From Hyphomicrobiales bacterium (GTDB lineage: Bacteria > Pseudomonadota > Alphaproteobacteria > Rhizobiales > Beijerinckiaceae), in NCBI GenBank assembly GCA_027483505.1, contig JAIXUP010000018.1, positions 1 to 64,000 on the forward strand: DNA of 64,000 nucleotides. The letters are read 5' to 3'. The notes beneath the pieces were generated by a model. That model was not told the DNA's origin. It ran no database searches and saw only the letters and a program-made list of their open reading frames with translations. Made by a program: the position numbers and the translations under genes. Below, in pieces: positions 25,701 through 29,256 of the stretch (positions are counted from its first letter, which is position 1; the number at the start of each line of letters is the position of its first letter).

Positions 25701-28105
25701 GTGACCTGCAGCTGATAGCCGCCGGTGCCGCTTGTACGGACGCGGACGATCAGGGTTTCGGCGTCGGACGCCACGTAATTCACGAGCGGTTCCGGACCCG
25801 CTCCAAAGGCGATCTGGGATCCGTCGGCCCGCATCAATTCCAGTTCCACGGACAAATCGGTGTCTGGAAGACCGGGTTCCGCGCCGAGGCGCACAACAGA
25901 CAGATCGACAGCGTCGCCGGGATTCACGGCGATGATGTAGTCGTCGAAGTTATCCCAGGTCTTGTTTCCCTGGGCCCACAAAAGCGCCTGCCCGAGCAAC
26001 CTGCTGCCGGCATCCTGCCGAAGCGTGCCGGGTTGGCCCGGGCTGCCGAATTCGTAGGCGAGATGGACGCTGCGGCCGAGGCCGACCTGCTTGGCCACCA
26101 CCAGTGCCCGACCATCCGGAGCGGTGGCCGCGACATCGGCGTCTGGATCGGGCAGGCCCTGAAAGGCGGCCCCGAACAAAGAGAAATCCTGAGTGAAATT
26201 CGCCAGGATCGGATGGCTGCCGCTGGCGGTCGAGACGGAGGACACGACATCGGCCGTGACGCGCGCGGAAAGCTGAATCGCAGCGACCTCGTCGAAGTCC
26301 GCCGAATAGGCATAGCCGTCGAGATAAATCCCCGAGCCGGTCGTCACGAGAGCGCGGCCGGAATCCCGCACCCAGTCGCGGATCAGCCCGATGTTCTCAC
26401 GCAGGACGGCGTCGCCCTGGCTTTCGCCCGTCAGGAGGACCACGTCGAACTGCTCGAGTTCCTCGACCGTGTCGATGTCGGCCCCGGTCACGCGCCTCGC
26501 CTCGAACGGCCCTGCGCCGAGATTGTTGATCTGCGTGACGAGATCGTTGACGGCTTCGCTGCCGACGACGGCGACCCGCGTCGCGGAGCGCCCGCCATTC
26601 GAGCCGCCAACGGCGATGCCCGAAGGCCCGACCCAGGGGGTGTTGAAGGTGACTTCGCGCGGCGTGCCGCCCTGTCCCGCCGATCCGGCGTAGAGCCCGG
26701 CCGCGGCGAGATCGCCGCGGTCGGTCTCGAAGATCGCGCCCTTGGTCACGAGCAGCGCATAGTTAATGCTGGTGTAGCCTCCGGGGACAGGCTCCCGCGC
26801 GGAGAGCGTGACCGTGTAGGCGCCGCTCTTCTGGGCGACGATGTTCGGGATGGTGATGCCGGCGCTCAGCGCGTTCTCGACCCCGGCCGCAATCTCGATC
26901 CCGTCCGGATCAAGCACGCGGACGATGGGCGCGGGTTCATTGGAGAATTCATCGTTGCTGTTGACCGCAATCGAGATGAGTTCGCCGGCTGAAGCATCGA
27001 ACGTGTGCCGGTCTGTCGAATAGATGTCGACATTGCCCAACACCGAGAGACGCTCGCCGCCGCCTGGCAACGGAGTTGCGCCGGGTTCGAGGTCCACGGT
27101 CTGCACGGTGTTGATGACCATGCCGCCGCGCCCCTCGAGATTGGTGATCCGCAGCGTGTACTGGCCGGATGTCGCGATCCGGACGGTGTTGACAGTCACG
27201 GCGGTGCCGGCCTCGGTTGAGACGCTGCTGGCGATGACTGCCCCGTTGGGATCGAGCAGCTCGGCGGAAAGCCGCATCGGCAGGTCCGGGGGGACCTGCC
27301 CTCCCCGATCAAATGGATAGGCCGTGAAGGACAGCGATGTCCCCATCTCCAACGGCACGGACTTCGTGAAGACGGCGCCCTCCGCGAGCGGCCGGTACGC
27401 GCCCGGTTCGGGCTCGATCATCGTGTTCAGGAAGGCATCCGCGAAGAATTCGCCGCTCCCCTCCAGAGCGGTCACCCGGAAAAGATAATTGCCGGCCTCG
27501 GTCACCGCGAACAGGTTTGTTGCCGTGCGCTCCCCGGGGCTTCCCGTCGTGGCGGAGAGGACAACGTCGCCATGCGGGTCGAGAACCTCAAGGCTGAGCC
27601 GCATTGGCGGATCGGCAGGGTCCCGGCCTGAGCGCTGCTGCGGGAACACGGCGAAGGTCACGGTGACACCGGCCTCGAGGGCGATCGAGGTCTCGTCGGT
27701 GGCGCCTTCCTCGATCTGCCCATAGAAGCCCTGGCCGGTAATGCCAGAGCCGAGCAACGGGCGATACTGGCCGAACAGGATCGCCGATTCCGGCTGGAGT
27801 GCGGAGGACAGGCCAGTCAGGGAGCTGTCCGGCCCGAACGCATCGAGTTGGGCGAGCCGTCCGGCACGGCTTATGTCGACGACCACCGAGTCCACACCGC
27901 AGGTGGCGTAGAAGCTCGACTGCGACTTCAGGGCTGTGGAAAGCAGCGGGTCATGGTCGGCAGCCAGCAGAACCCGCGGCTCCAGTGCTTCCAGCAGCAT
28001 CGGCGAGGACGACCGGCGACGCGCGTCACGGCGCAGACCGGACAGGAAGGACGACCGGACCCGCTTGACCACGTCGCGGGCCGCAGAAAATGCGGACGAT
28101 GCCAT
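7754..28105 (-). CDS. Giant LEPR-XLL protein with CARDB, SdrD_B-like, subtilase and cadherin-like domains
   Basis: One uninterrupted frame encodes 6,783 residues, with a GGGGG Shine-Dalgarno sequence before the ATG. There is no hydrophobic signal peptide. A basic N-terminus ends in LEALEPRVLLAAD (LEPRVLL at 41-47), the LEPR-XLL motif found at the start of very large repetitive bacterial proteins. In order follow prepeptidase-like beta domains, a GATase-like block (about 520-720), Ig-like domains, a second GATase-like block (about 1270-1430), twelve CARDB repeats (about 1826-3345), a long beta-rich middle, and SdrD_B-like repeats (about 4920-5818) that enclose a subtilase (Asp5273, His5315, Ser5500). 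About nine cadherin-like repeats (5820-6720) and the C-terminal segment WKESFVAG to ITLG come last. It is probably a surface or secreted adhesin or matrix protein able to process proteins. It is the first gene of the operon and the presumed client of the five genes behind it. Confidence 0.9.
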   Translation of the reverse strand: MASSAFSAARDVVKRVRSSFLSGLRRDARRRSSSPMLLEALEPRVLLAADHDPLLSTALKSQSSFYATCGVDSVVVDISRAGRLAQLDAFGPDSSLTGLSSALQPESAILFGQYRPLLGSGITGQGFYGQIEEGATDETSIALEAGVTVTFAVFPQQRSGRDPADPPMRLSLEVLDPHGDVVLSATTGSPGERTATNLFAVTEAGNYLFRVTALEGSGEFFADAFLNTMIEPEPGAYRPLAEGAVFTKSVPLEMGTSLSFTAYPFDRGGQVPPDLPMRLSAELLDPNGAVIASSVSTEAGTAVTVNTVRIATSGQYTLRITNLEGRGGMVINTVQTVDLEPGATPLPGGGERLSVLGNVDIYSTDRHTFDASAGELISIAVNSNDEFSNEPAPIVRVLDPDGIEIAAGVENALSAGITIPNIVAQKSGAYTVTLSAREPVPGGYTSINYALLVTKGAIFETDRGDLAAAGLYAGSAGQGGTPREVTFNTPWVGPSGIAVGGSNGGRSATRVAVVGSEAVNDLVTQINNLGAGPFEARRVTGADIDTVEELEQFDVVLLTGESQGDAVLRENIGLIRDWVRDSGRALVTTGSGIYLDGYAYSADFDEVAAIQLSARVTADVVSSVSTASGSHPILANFTQDFSLFGAAFQGLPDPDADVAATAPDGRALVVAKQVGLGRSVHLAYEFGSPGQPGTLRQDAGSRLLGQALLWAQGNKTWDNFDDYIIAVNPGDAVDLSVVRLGAEPGLPDTDLSVELELMRADGSQIAFGAGPEPLVNYVASDAETLIVRVRTSGTGGYQLQVTGATGTPPLVASTPIPVQVSASEVVPAYVGWGPLIRQVDTEFRVDFSAPLDLQTVSASVLLLDGEAASAVRVVDGDTLVFTLPVAPADGEHTIEIAGGILKSVDGRVFGGRFIPFTLDSTPPRVITSSIAPNEVLDADPFTIAVGFSEEMNAGLIDSVYDASLFNLDTQTFEAISTLTYNPGTRTLTATTDAALEEADYQFYLHGDIRDPAGNRLDGFPNDQVPTGDGTEDGFWFLPFSVRNLTTEIAALPALSPPGGQVYATTLERSLPRGDIDTFEITLEAGARLSVGFSPKGQLAAEVAIVDSGGSVVASAAAANPGDALTLPPGALAAGVYSVRVTNIAGTGRYALTLALNAVIAAEGGAVDDGTAAGAVNLEPSATTFGASATRLGGVGDLAGSGDVDRFTLDLEAGQRIDLGLGGIDGDVGRLRATLMDDSGTEVATSAAGPDGLQRIDGFVARAAGTYQIRIETRPGAPADAATLRYALAVTRDAQLAVGGAENAPVTAGTLFGRTGSVGAAGPALRVAVHGLDANAVALRNQLNDSSVFSFNAVAVDGSDLDTLDELLAYDVVVIGNSAAGNQLDSMATALKQYVLGGGGLIATGYSVNVAGTDTGSALQAIDDIVPVNTSGSATFLNGFSLYPNATAHPITQGVIPFYFGSGEVPNGGVDPGATLLASDFSGTRPMLVIDTRGSGRTVYTGIAYASVGDPVLRSGQPDKLLEQAVAWVARPGDSYVVELAAGQTVSFTTQTPFTAPGEPLTALNPALTVTGPNGQVVASNSSSPSGALDAQVEFTAAVAGRYQVRVSSEAGRGDYVLTTNAPVAALPFTVTSASVANGASLRNAPSELRLTLSDNVYLPSVEAGDLTINGVAAHAVTIVDGRTLVFDIAGLADAEGSYAIALAAGRLDDAGGTAVTAFASAFRVDRTPPTVVSITPDGLTAPLNVVTVTMSEAVDAASVSAGDLRIVDPNGAVITPFAVTVAGNVLTFRLFNNFVAGSYGVTFGPAITDLTGNAMTAAMSDTIVVVSPDLVVTGVSTVASAVFGNVISVTYTVQNVGNAPVFGQWLDYLFLSTDPLKGYDPATNSFDQTIQSTLITQFTSATPLGIGESYTRTVNATLPYVSTSYQPGSYYVLATTNNNQGTSQSVGESSYNNNTRATTPVSLTLPPSPDLEVRAISVPGAAFFGQTVTINWTDFNAGTGDATGSWTDQVWFSADNYLDTGFFTDDWLLHTSIVDRSTNPLAPGQGIDRSATITLPFNGASDPNRTYTIFVVTDRTNAIYEHQAEDDNTVPLPINLALPPLLDLRVDATSVSDITPEFGNTVDVTYTVTNHGSGTVTGSWTDQISLTVRPQGYGTLSLRNEPVTGVTLAPGQSYTRTVSVTLPLNHSYDPGQWGIQVQTDAFRQIFEYQADDNNDGPNIDVTIADPPLPDLRVTTVAAPPAAEFGRNIAFSYTVSNLGNGPTTAVWTDLVYLSLGNATIDNRDRLLWSGPSLRPLAAGESYTRTLDIPLPLDPSVLAGGYSIIVVADQQNQFGQSAVYESEANETNNQGSDALSVTIRTLPDLQVSALTSPIEAISGQLVPISWTILNTGTEAVANWTDRVYLSTDAVLDGSDLQLGADVRFEGTLGVGQSVRQTVDFTLPETLSGSRYVIIKTDATEEYYEYPNEANNVRAAASPTSIVLKDFPNLQVSALTVPADAASSQPIDIVWRVTNAGTGPTTVPVWRDYVYLSTDDVVNAGDVLLGIAENPSFLAPGASYENRLTAILPRGIEGVWKVIVVADRENRIFEFGGETDNQRLAPVNVALTPPPNLQVTSVSAPLTAVTGDPMAVSVTITNVGGARTFESAWDDRIFISADTTLDAGDTLLSTVRHTGALDNGASYTLSTSVLPPIGQAGRFYVFVRTDASGEVFEGANEGDNTGFDATPTTIVHRPPPDLVTVVTGAPSSALAGQAINLAFSVRNDGSTATPQSSWFNAIYLSEDGVLGPDDILLDSYLQQPGPVQPGQAAATGRTVRLPTGISGDFHLIIASDSANEVFEFDNANNIVASALRIDDRPADLTVPLVSVPENGIAGRQIAVNWTITNTGAGPTDNGLWNNRIILSRNQTYGDGDDIVLRDVETTATLAAGASIAQSAFVTLPYEADGDYFILVQTDTDSNRNRRVDESDEANNTGSAPITVTRSIADLRVTSVNAPLAAIAGQPVAVSWTVINDGNADANATTWIDRVYISADGAYDIGDAYIGAVRRTNTLAPGASYTASGNFVLPATLPTGSYRIIVFTDRDNSVTETPFESNNATASNQLAVSGYAPPVPNLVMSIVDAPDTAVSGQTVTLRYTVTNTGDTFTGAWYDSLFLSADQNLQRASDVFLGYVTQQRTLAAGESYQQEFVATIPKGYAGPYYFFVSTDSTNLVSTESSETDNAGYDGLSTLVVLPTPTDLIVGSVVIPETLTLGAEASIRYTISNASAGTALGSWYDAVYLSGDGVWDVGDRLVGRVLHTGPVAAGASYSETLVAQIPGVLPGSYQVIVRTDIRNNLDEANEANNIGGSLDAASVDVPTLAVGASVAGSIPANGISYYRLVANAGETLRLFLDGAAGAVGNEIYVSYGAVPERGLGDFSAATPFEADQELIIPTSRAGVYYIAVVNTDAAAASAFTLSAESIPFSIRSIARNTVGNANDATIRIEGARFEPGTRFSLLNDLGEALDASRVVIVNASRAYATFDLFGTPAGRYDLAALSPSGAAVALTDGLTITEGVGSNIADAVNGPSAVRGRTINSVTYLWTNNGDADTAAPLIRVKPTGGTFGYDPQRMREGLFLALGSSTEGPSDVLRPGGESAMSFVFYAGARMEFDTVGEDSGEPITDWGAIRDALKPNALADAQWLPFWNRIQPEIGDEWGDLAAFINRIALDVAEPGEALRDIHLIFERLYVKSPDFRVTVSASGVLLDSQTNAPLAGTTIFAYRVAHNDQVLGGIGVTDANGAFTIAGLEPGEYFFGLDPSLRLVFDANSDGIADTTRTTLIVGDTDDVIGLTLRATDEIAQNDLTQVTRPILMTDPDGEDHIFWLEDGKLWHARFDGASWVDAVMLADAVDQEFTVSAASNLIDGSTPGIILVWRTASAEANTRDFNYSIGVKTANGMSWSRFERLVDNAVDDSLASIAIDPDGRVIVAYRSTDGTINDDGDLYFRVIDVDGSVLSFSAESLAAARQVEMEIERQINKMVESGVLIPDGLQGADGKVKYEKKFKVPKLPFLGVSGGLAVNVNGSYDETKTAINASAGGSIKITFGKEDAGGAPAIVPGSDGSFASGTETQFFVEGSGTYSAGWVAKGCETPTWELASSKLELSLGGGVEVKIPLENLVPRNTPQGFAIATALEEAKKTLKLGGVLFGLSISVSLTGSMSWSADAPPVLLRLPDEGITKAQLRVKPSVSVFAGGDSLDNAAVSATLSGDLAITWQILPTFEFQGAAGTAKLSLSAPVLGYFKEIPVASTTFFGVSSASSSELTSLAENVPTMTIRRDLSVLAGSSGDYSGGGAQAIETNVAGNLAYDGKPELATAPDGTIYAVWQSADASDPTQRFLKFAHYVAGAWSTPEAIPGTDRAIGGASIAFDATGRLVLLWSDRGNALVPVLEEGIASEETITALTAYERTAELKSSVFENGLWSVPVTVADLSGQENGMELGRVGDVLLGAWRREIMDSDMVEIYVAAWDSVTGTWGAATKVGEGDGALAISIGKVGNSAAIFWSEDRRPGDDLKEMEVRWVRLGESAWSQEQAFAPSLLANRVAPDLAALAAELSGSGSVLEAVGALVPTDARADNYFGPPEKDPNEICEEKEKPKTIFAPAVIGSIDPNDIIGPKGTGEENWITAENPLSYMIRFENRASATAPAQTVSIVQKLDPDLDIRTFRVDDFGWSGEVFAQNADRAYFLGRIDLTATKGYVVELLVLPDVTANTLTWLFTTIDPATGEPTSDARAGFLPPNDGDGLGEGFVTYTIRPKAGVPTGTRIDAMATIIFDTEEPIDTPAIFNTLDAVKPDATMLPLPATSDATTIELQWGGLDDVNGSAIASYSIYFSRDGGELSLFRLDTTETSGLFVGEAGSTYAFYAVARDHAGNQEAIPATPDTTIGIGGLAPGSISGRVFNDSDGDGLLDAGEGPRSGLTVFLDADADGLFDAGEASAVTDAAGLYGFAALAPGAYRIGFVIPAGDVATTPAFNVVTVTPSADTLAPAFGLFTPATISGVAFSDLDQDGLRDAGETGLAGRTIFLDSDDDGVLDDGERTAVTGSDGSYSFAGLSAGVVVLRQVVPAHVAASGPDRLVVTVTSGLVADNRNFGSIALARIAGVKFEDVNGNGAREAGEALLPGWTVFLDQDLDGLLDAGERVTVTDAAGGYVFEDVRPGAYVVAEVLKPGWRQTYPAPGSATAPGLLDTAASAVQLVSPDMMVAGTTPLAAGDSIRASLLTGLDAYRADPRFAGTEGAGIRVVTIDTGIDRDSAFFGPDRDGNGVSDRIVFQWDFADNDADASDRTGHGSNVASIIASSDGTYAGVAPAADIIALKVFQDNGAGYFLYVEKALQWVVSHAGDFGVGVVNLSLGDGGNWLTSASRYGLGDELAALAAQGIIITAASGNAFYTFDAQPGVSYPAADPNVIAVGAVWSADYGGPWRFSNGAADLTTAGDAIASFSQRGGLTDIFAPGARLTGANATGGTVTMQGTSQASAYLAGVAALAQDIALDHLGRRLSGAEFAALSRQTGIVIIDGDDENDNVDNTGDSYRRVNVKALAEAILAMTPGSGSGGTGGGDTGGGSDAVPRALDGHALTIGVGDNLANVDFGNFNLGRVTGQVFDDLDGDGVLDAGESGLGGRTVFVDRDNNGVLDAGEATAVTDAGGAFSFVDLGPGAVTVRQVVPAGSVATSSAFSAAIVSGSNLTASFGSFGLGRVSGQVFDDRDADGVQDAGETGIAGRTVFIDLDNDGVLDSGETSTATGLSGAWSFAGLGAGSITIRQVVPAGSVATSGAFSATVVSGATLAASFGVRDLPPVTAADSYAVDAGGTLTVSAAQGVLANDNDPGAGALTATLVNGPLHGTLTLGTDGGFVYRPTPGYSGSDSFLYAARDSAGNLTQALAAITIRPVIVNRPPVAVADEAAVSEDATVVIDVRRNDSDAETARNLLVVGLTSPLSALGAALSVDAGGRVVYDPRQASALQALNFGEVATDSFTYAITDGGGAAATATVTVRVNGRNDTTVELVAQTSEDVAFTLPVDGLTVISASSRNALVSILPEGLRYDPTRSATLQALTSAPGSALVDKVTFTARDGDGKLVLGQVIVTVTGADDRPVAGSLTVATDADMTIAVDALALARDPDQGAVLTLQSFDAASSLGGTIRLVAGQLVYDPTSSVALAGLFSGQTRTDSFAYTVTDETGRTATGSVRVIVSGRQEAAIVDFPVRATDEDTLLTFRPAAGLVVIGANAKSSEGADVQVIANGSLRYDPRRAAGLQALNVGQTAADAILFTYKDSGGALRLGRVVLNVAGINEPLALRNDSASSGNLAPAAIDVLRNDVAPEGATLATGPLSSLGASLAVVDGKITYDPTGSALLSRLAVGQVVSDSFTYSVASNGTTATATVTVRVTGRNTPPVAVVDRVETAADQAILFNPAANDTDAQNSPIAIQSVAARSALGAAVALQADGSVRYNPTGVAGFIKLRSGETLVDSFTYVIADEQGAIARGQVFVTVTGVNDAPVAANDSAAAFDNAVANINVLANDRDTDEIAPLSVTVAGTSVRGASLVVLPDGRIAYDPRAVLQGLALGETLADTFSYTVTDALGLTSTATVSVLVKGRNAGPVAVADAITLVAGAAGRINVLANDRDIDTGAVLSLSRLDAASRLGATLTLNADGSVRYDAGSSAVLSALAPGQSRTDRFAYTVSDEHGALSTATVTVTVFGAGSTPPAAAGSSPISVDLGRVLEGFSMASVSSGGAWKESFVAGSAPAADPNAGIRITLG
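7935..10645 (-). repeat. About nine cadherin-like (tandem-95 type) repeats in the giant gene
   Basis: Roughly 300-base units each encode an Ig/cadherin-like module of about 95-100 residues. Most open with a PVA-type strand followed by acidic residues (PPVAVADEAAVSEDAT, DAPVAANDSAAAFDNA, AGPVAVADAITLVAG). They contain a turn such as VLANDRDTD and a YDP strand, and end DSFTYTVTD followed by TATVTVRV. Copies differ clearly, so they are old duplications rather than recent slippage. Such repeats are typical of RTX-type adhesin stalks. Boundaries are approximate. Confidence 0.8.
10650..13348 (-). repeat. Five SdrD_B-like repeats, the third interrupted by the subtilase
   Basis: Each unit begins GxVFxDxDGDGxxDAGE and continues GRTVFLDxDxDGxLDxGE, then a YxFxxLxPG turn and a VVPAG-type strand. 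The DxDGDGxxDxGE loops look like Ca2+-binding loops of Sdr B-type domains. Three units come before the protease (starting near 13348, 13045 and 12740 in the minus direction) and two after it (near 11245 and 10950). The last two are the most alike, also at the DNA level, which suggests a more recent tandem duplication. Confidence 0.8.
11400..12330 (-). other. Embedded S8 subtilisin-like protease domain of the giant protein
   Basis: This segment of the giant gene encodes a complete S8 catalytic core. The aspartate motif VTIDTGID has Asp5273 (codon 12287-12289), the histidine motif TGHGSNVAS has His5315 (12161-12163), the oxyanion-hole region reads AASGN, and the serine motif MQGTSQASAYLAG has Ser5500 (11606-11608). 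All triad residues and their flanking consensus are intact, so the domain is predicted to be active. It sits between SdrD_B-like sequences near the end of the third repeat. It could trim the giant protein after export or act on other surface proteins. Confidence 0.85.
18070..22628 (-). repeat. Twelve CARDB repeats in the giant gene
   Basis: Twelve units of about 120-130 residues each follow the CARDB pattern. An opening such as PDLxVTxVxAP is followed by a strand with GQxVxVxWTVxNxGTG, then WTDRVYLSxD, an LxPGxSYxxTxxxxLP stretch and ending xDxxNxVxExxExNN. The count comes from the openings, for example SPDLVVTGVS, SPDLEVRAIS, LPDLRVTTVA, PPNLQVTSVS, IADLRVTSVN and PTDLIVGSVV. CARDB (cell-adhesion-related) modules occur in surface proteins of bacteria and archaea. 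Units are diverged, so recombination between them should be rare. Confidence 0.85.
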
Positions 28106-28166
28106 GCAACTACCCCCGTAGTCCCGAAAAGACGCCTCCCGGCGCCACCATCAGATCTTAAAATAT

Positions 28167-28208
28167 CGTTACGTTAGGGGACGTTATTCGAGCGTTATAC
28201 GACCGTTA
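28167..28208 (-). promoter_or_regulatory. Phased CGTTA/TAACG direct repeats upstream of the giant gene
   Basis: Five copies of CGTTA (TAACG on the coding strand) begin at 28167, 28172, 28182, 28193 and 28204, a spacing of 5, 10, 11 and 11 bases. Four of them therefore lie on one face of the helix, 62-103 bases upstream of the giant-gene start. Direct repeats at 10-11-base spacing are typical of tandem binding by OmpR/PhoB-type winged-helix response regulators. The regulator is not identified. The rest of 28106-28318 holds no gene that I can support. Confidence 0.5.
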
Positions 28209-28318
28209 CATCGTCGGAGCCGGGCGCGCCTTGCGGATCGAGCACGGTCTCAATGGCTGCCGATTACGGGATAAAGGATGCGGCCTCTGGCCGGTACGCG
28301 CGCAGATGCGCGGACAGT

Positions 28319-28393
28319 TGGAGCGGGCGATGGGAATCGAACCCACGACATTCAGCTTGGGAAGCTGACGTTCTACCTCTGAACTACACCCGC
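28319..28393 (-). tRNA. tRNA-Gly (anticodon CCC), CCA encoded
   Basis: Read on the minus strand, the sequence folds into a full cloverleaf. A 7-bp acceptor stem begins GCGGGTG and closes on CGCCCGC, with discriminator T and encoded CCA. The D arm has the GTTCAGAGGTAGAAC pattern. The anticodon stem TCAGC/GCTGA closes a TTCCCAA loop, giving anticodon CCC (glycine, GGG codons). The T arm has GTGGGTTCGATTCCCAT. The gene lies between the giant-protein operon and the iol operon. Confidence 0.96.
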
Positions 28394-28430
28394 GCAGGTG
28401 CGATATAATGGCAAGGATGCGCGCTGCGCA

Positions 28431-28447
28431 ACCGCCAAGTCGGCGGT
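28431..28447 (-). terminator. Possible terminator hairpin at the end of the iol operon
   Basis: ACCGCC (28431-28436) and GGCGGT (28442-28447) form a perfect 6-bp stem with a 5-base loop starting at the iolB stop codon, and a second small GC hairpin follows. There is no U-tract, so termination may need Rho. Confidence 0.35.
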
Positions 28448-29256
28448 CACGGGCTTGGCCGCGTCACGAGCCATGCGTGAGCGGGGTCGTTGTGGAAGCG
28501 CCAGATGCGCTCCGGGCCGGCCATGACATTCAGATACCACAGGTCGTAGCCATGGGCGGCGCCAACCGGGTGATAGCCCTCCGGCACGAGTACGACGTCT
28601 CGGTCCTGCACGACCATGACCTCGTCGAGCGAACGGTCATCGGTATAGACGCGCTGCACCGCATAGCCCTGCGGCGGGTTGAGGCGATGGTAATAGGTCT
28701 CCTCCAGCCACGACTCATGCGGCAGGTTCTCGCGGTCATGCTTGTGAGGGGGGTAGCTCGACCAGTTGCCGCCCGGGGTGATCACCTCGACCACGAGCAG
28801 GCTCTCGGCATAGGGCGAGGTGTCTGGAAGGATATTGCGGACATGGCGCGTGTTGCTGCCCTGTCCGCGCGTTTCCTCGCCGACCTCGTCCGGCAAGATC
28901 AGGCGCGGCGGCAATCTGCCGGTGGCGGGGGCTGAACAGATCGCGACCTCGCAAGCGGTGACAGCCGTGAGTTCGACCGTCCGGGCAGGCGGGACATAAA
29001 GCGAGGCTGGCTTGCCGCCAAACGGGTTGGACCGGCAGCCGATCATGCCGAAACCGTGCCCATCGACCCGGGCCGCCGCCTCACCGGCAACCATCACCAC
29101 ACACAGTTCGCGGCCCTGTCCGGTGCGGCGCAGGACCTCTCCGGCCCTCAGATCAACCACCTCGAAACCGACATAGGTCCATCGCGCATTGGCCGGCGTG
29201 ATGTCATGGACAGACGCGCCCGGCGCGAGGACGGGTCGACATAACAGATTTGGCAT
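28447..29256 (-). CDS. iolB: 5-deoxy-glucuronate isomerase
   Basis: IolB converts 5-deoxy-D-glucuronate into 5-dehydro-2-deoxy-D-gluconate in cytosolic myo-inositol breakdown. The 269-residue protein from the ATG at 29256 shows the double-cupin IolB pattern: NPFGGKPASLYVPP in the first half and the metal-site region SSYPPHKHDRENLPHESWLE in the second. EETYYHRLNPPQGYAVQRVY and VLVPEGYHPVGAAHGYDLWY follow. The frame is open further upstream, but that extension is out of frame with iolE and is rejected. The start codon shares one base with the iolE stop (TGATG), so translation is probably coupled. It is the last gene of the iol minus-strand operon. Confidence 0.93.
   Translation of the reverse strand: MPNLLCRPVLAPGASVHDITPANARWTYVGFEVVDLRAGEVLRRTGQGRELCVVMVAGEAAARVDGHGFGMIGCRSNPFGGKPASLYVPPARTVELTAVTACEVAICSAPATGRLPPRLILPDEVGEETRGQGSNTRHVRNILPDTSPYAESLLVVEVITPGGNWSSYPPHKHDRENLPHESWLEETYYHRLNPPQGYAVQRVYTDDRSLDEVMVVQDRDVVLVPEGYHPVGAAHGYDLWYLNVMAGPERIWRFHNDPAHAWLVTRPSP

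Noticed and set aside
8705-26992. Long plus-strand open frames opposite the giant gene (for example 8705-10384, 11546-13336, 16034-18304 and 25091-26992)
   Set aside because: They are antisense shadows produced by high G+C at third positions. Their translations are rich in Arg, His and Gln, show no domain, and stop wherever the real gene's codon use changes.
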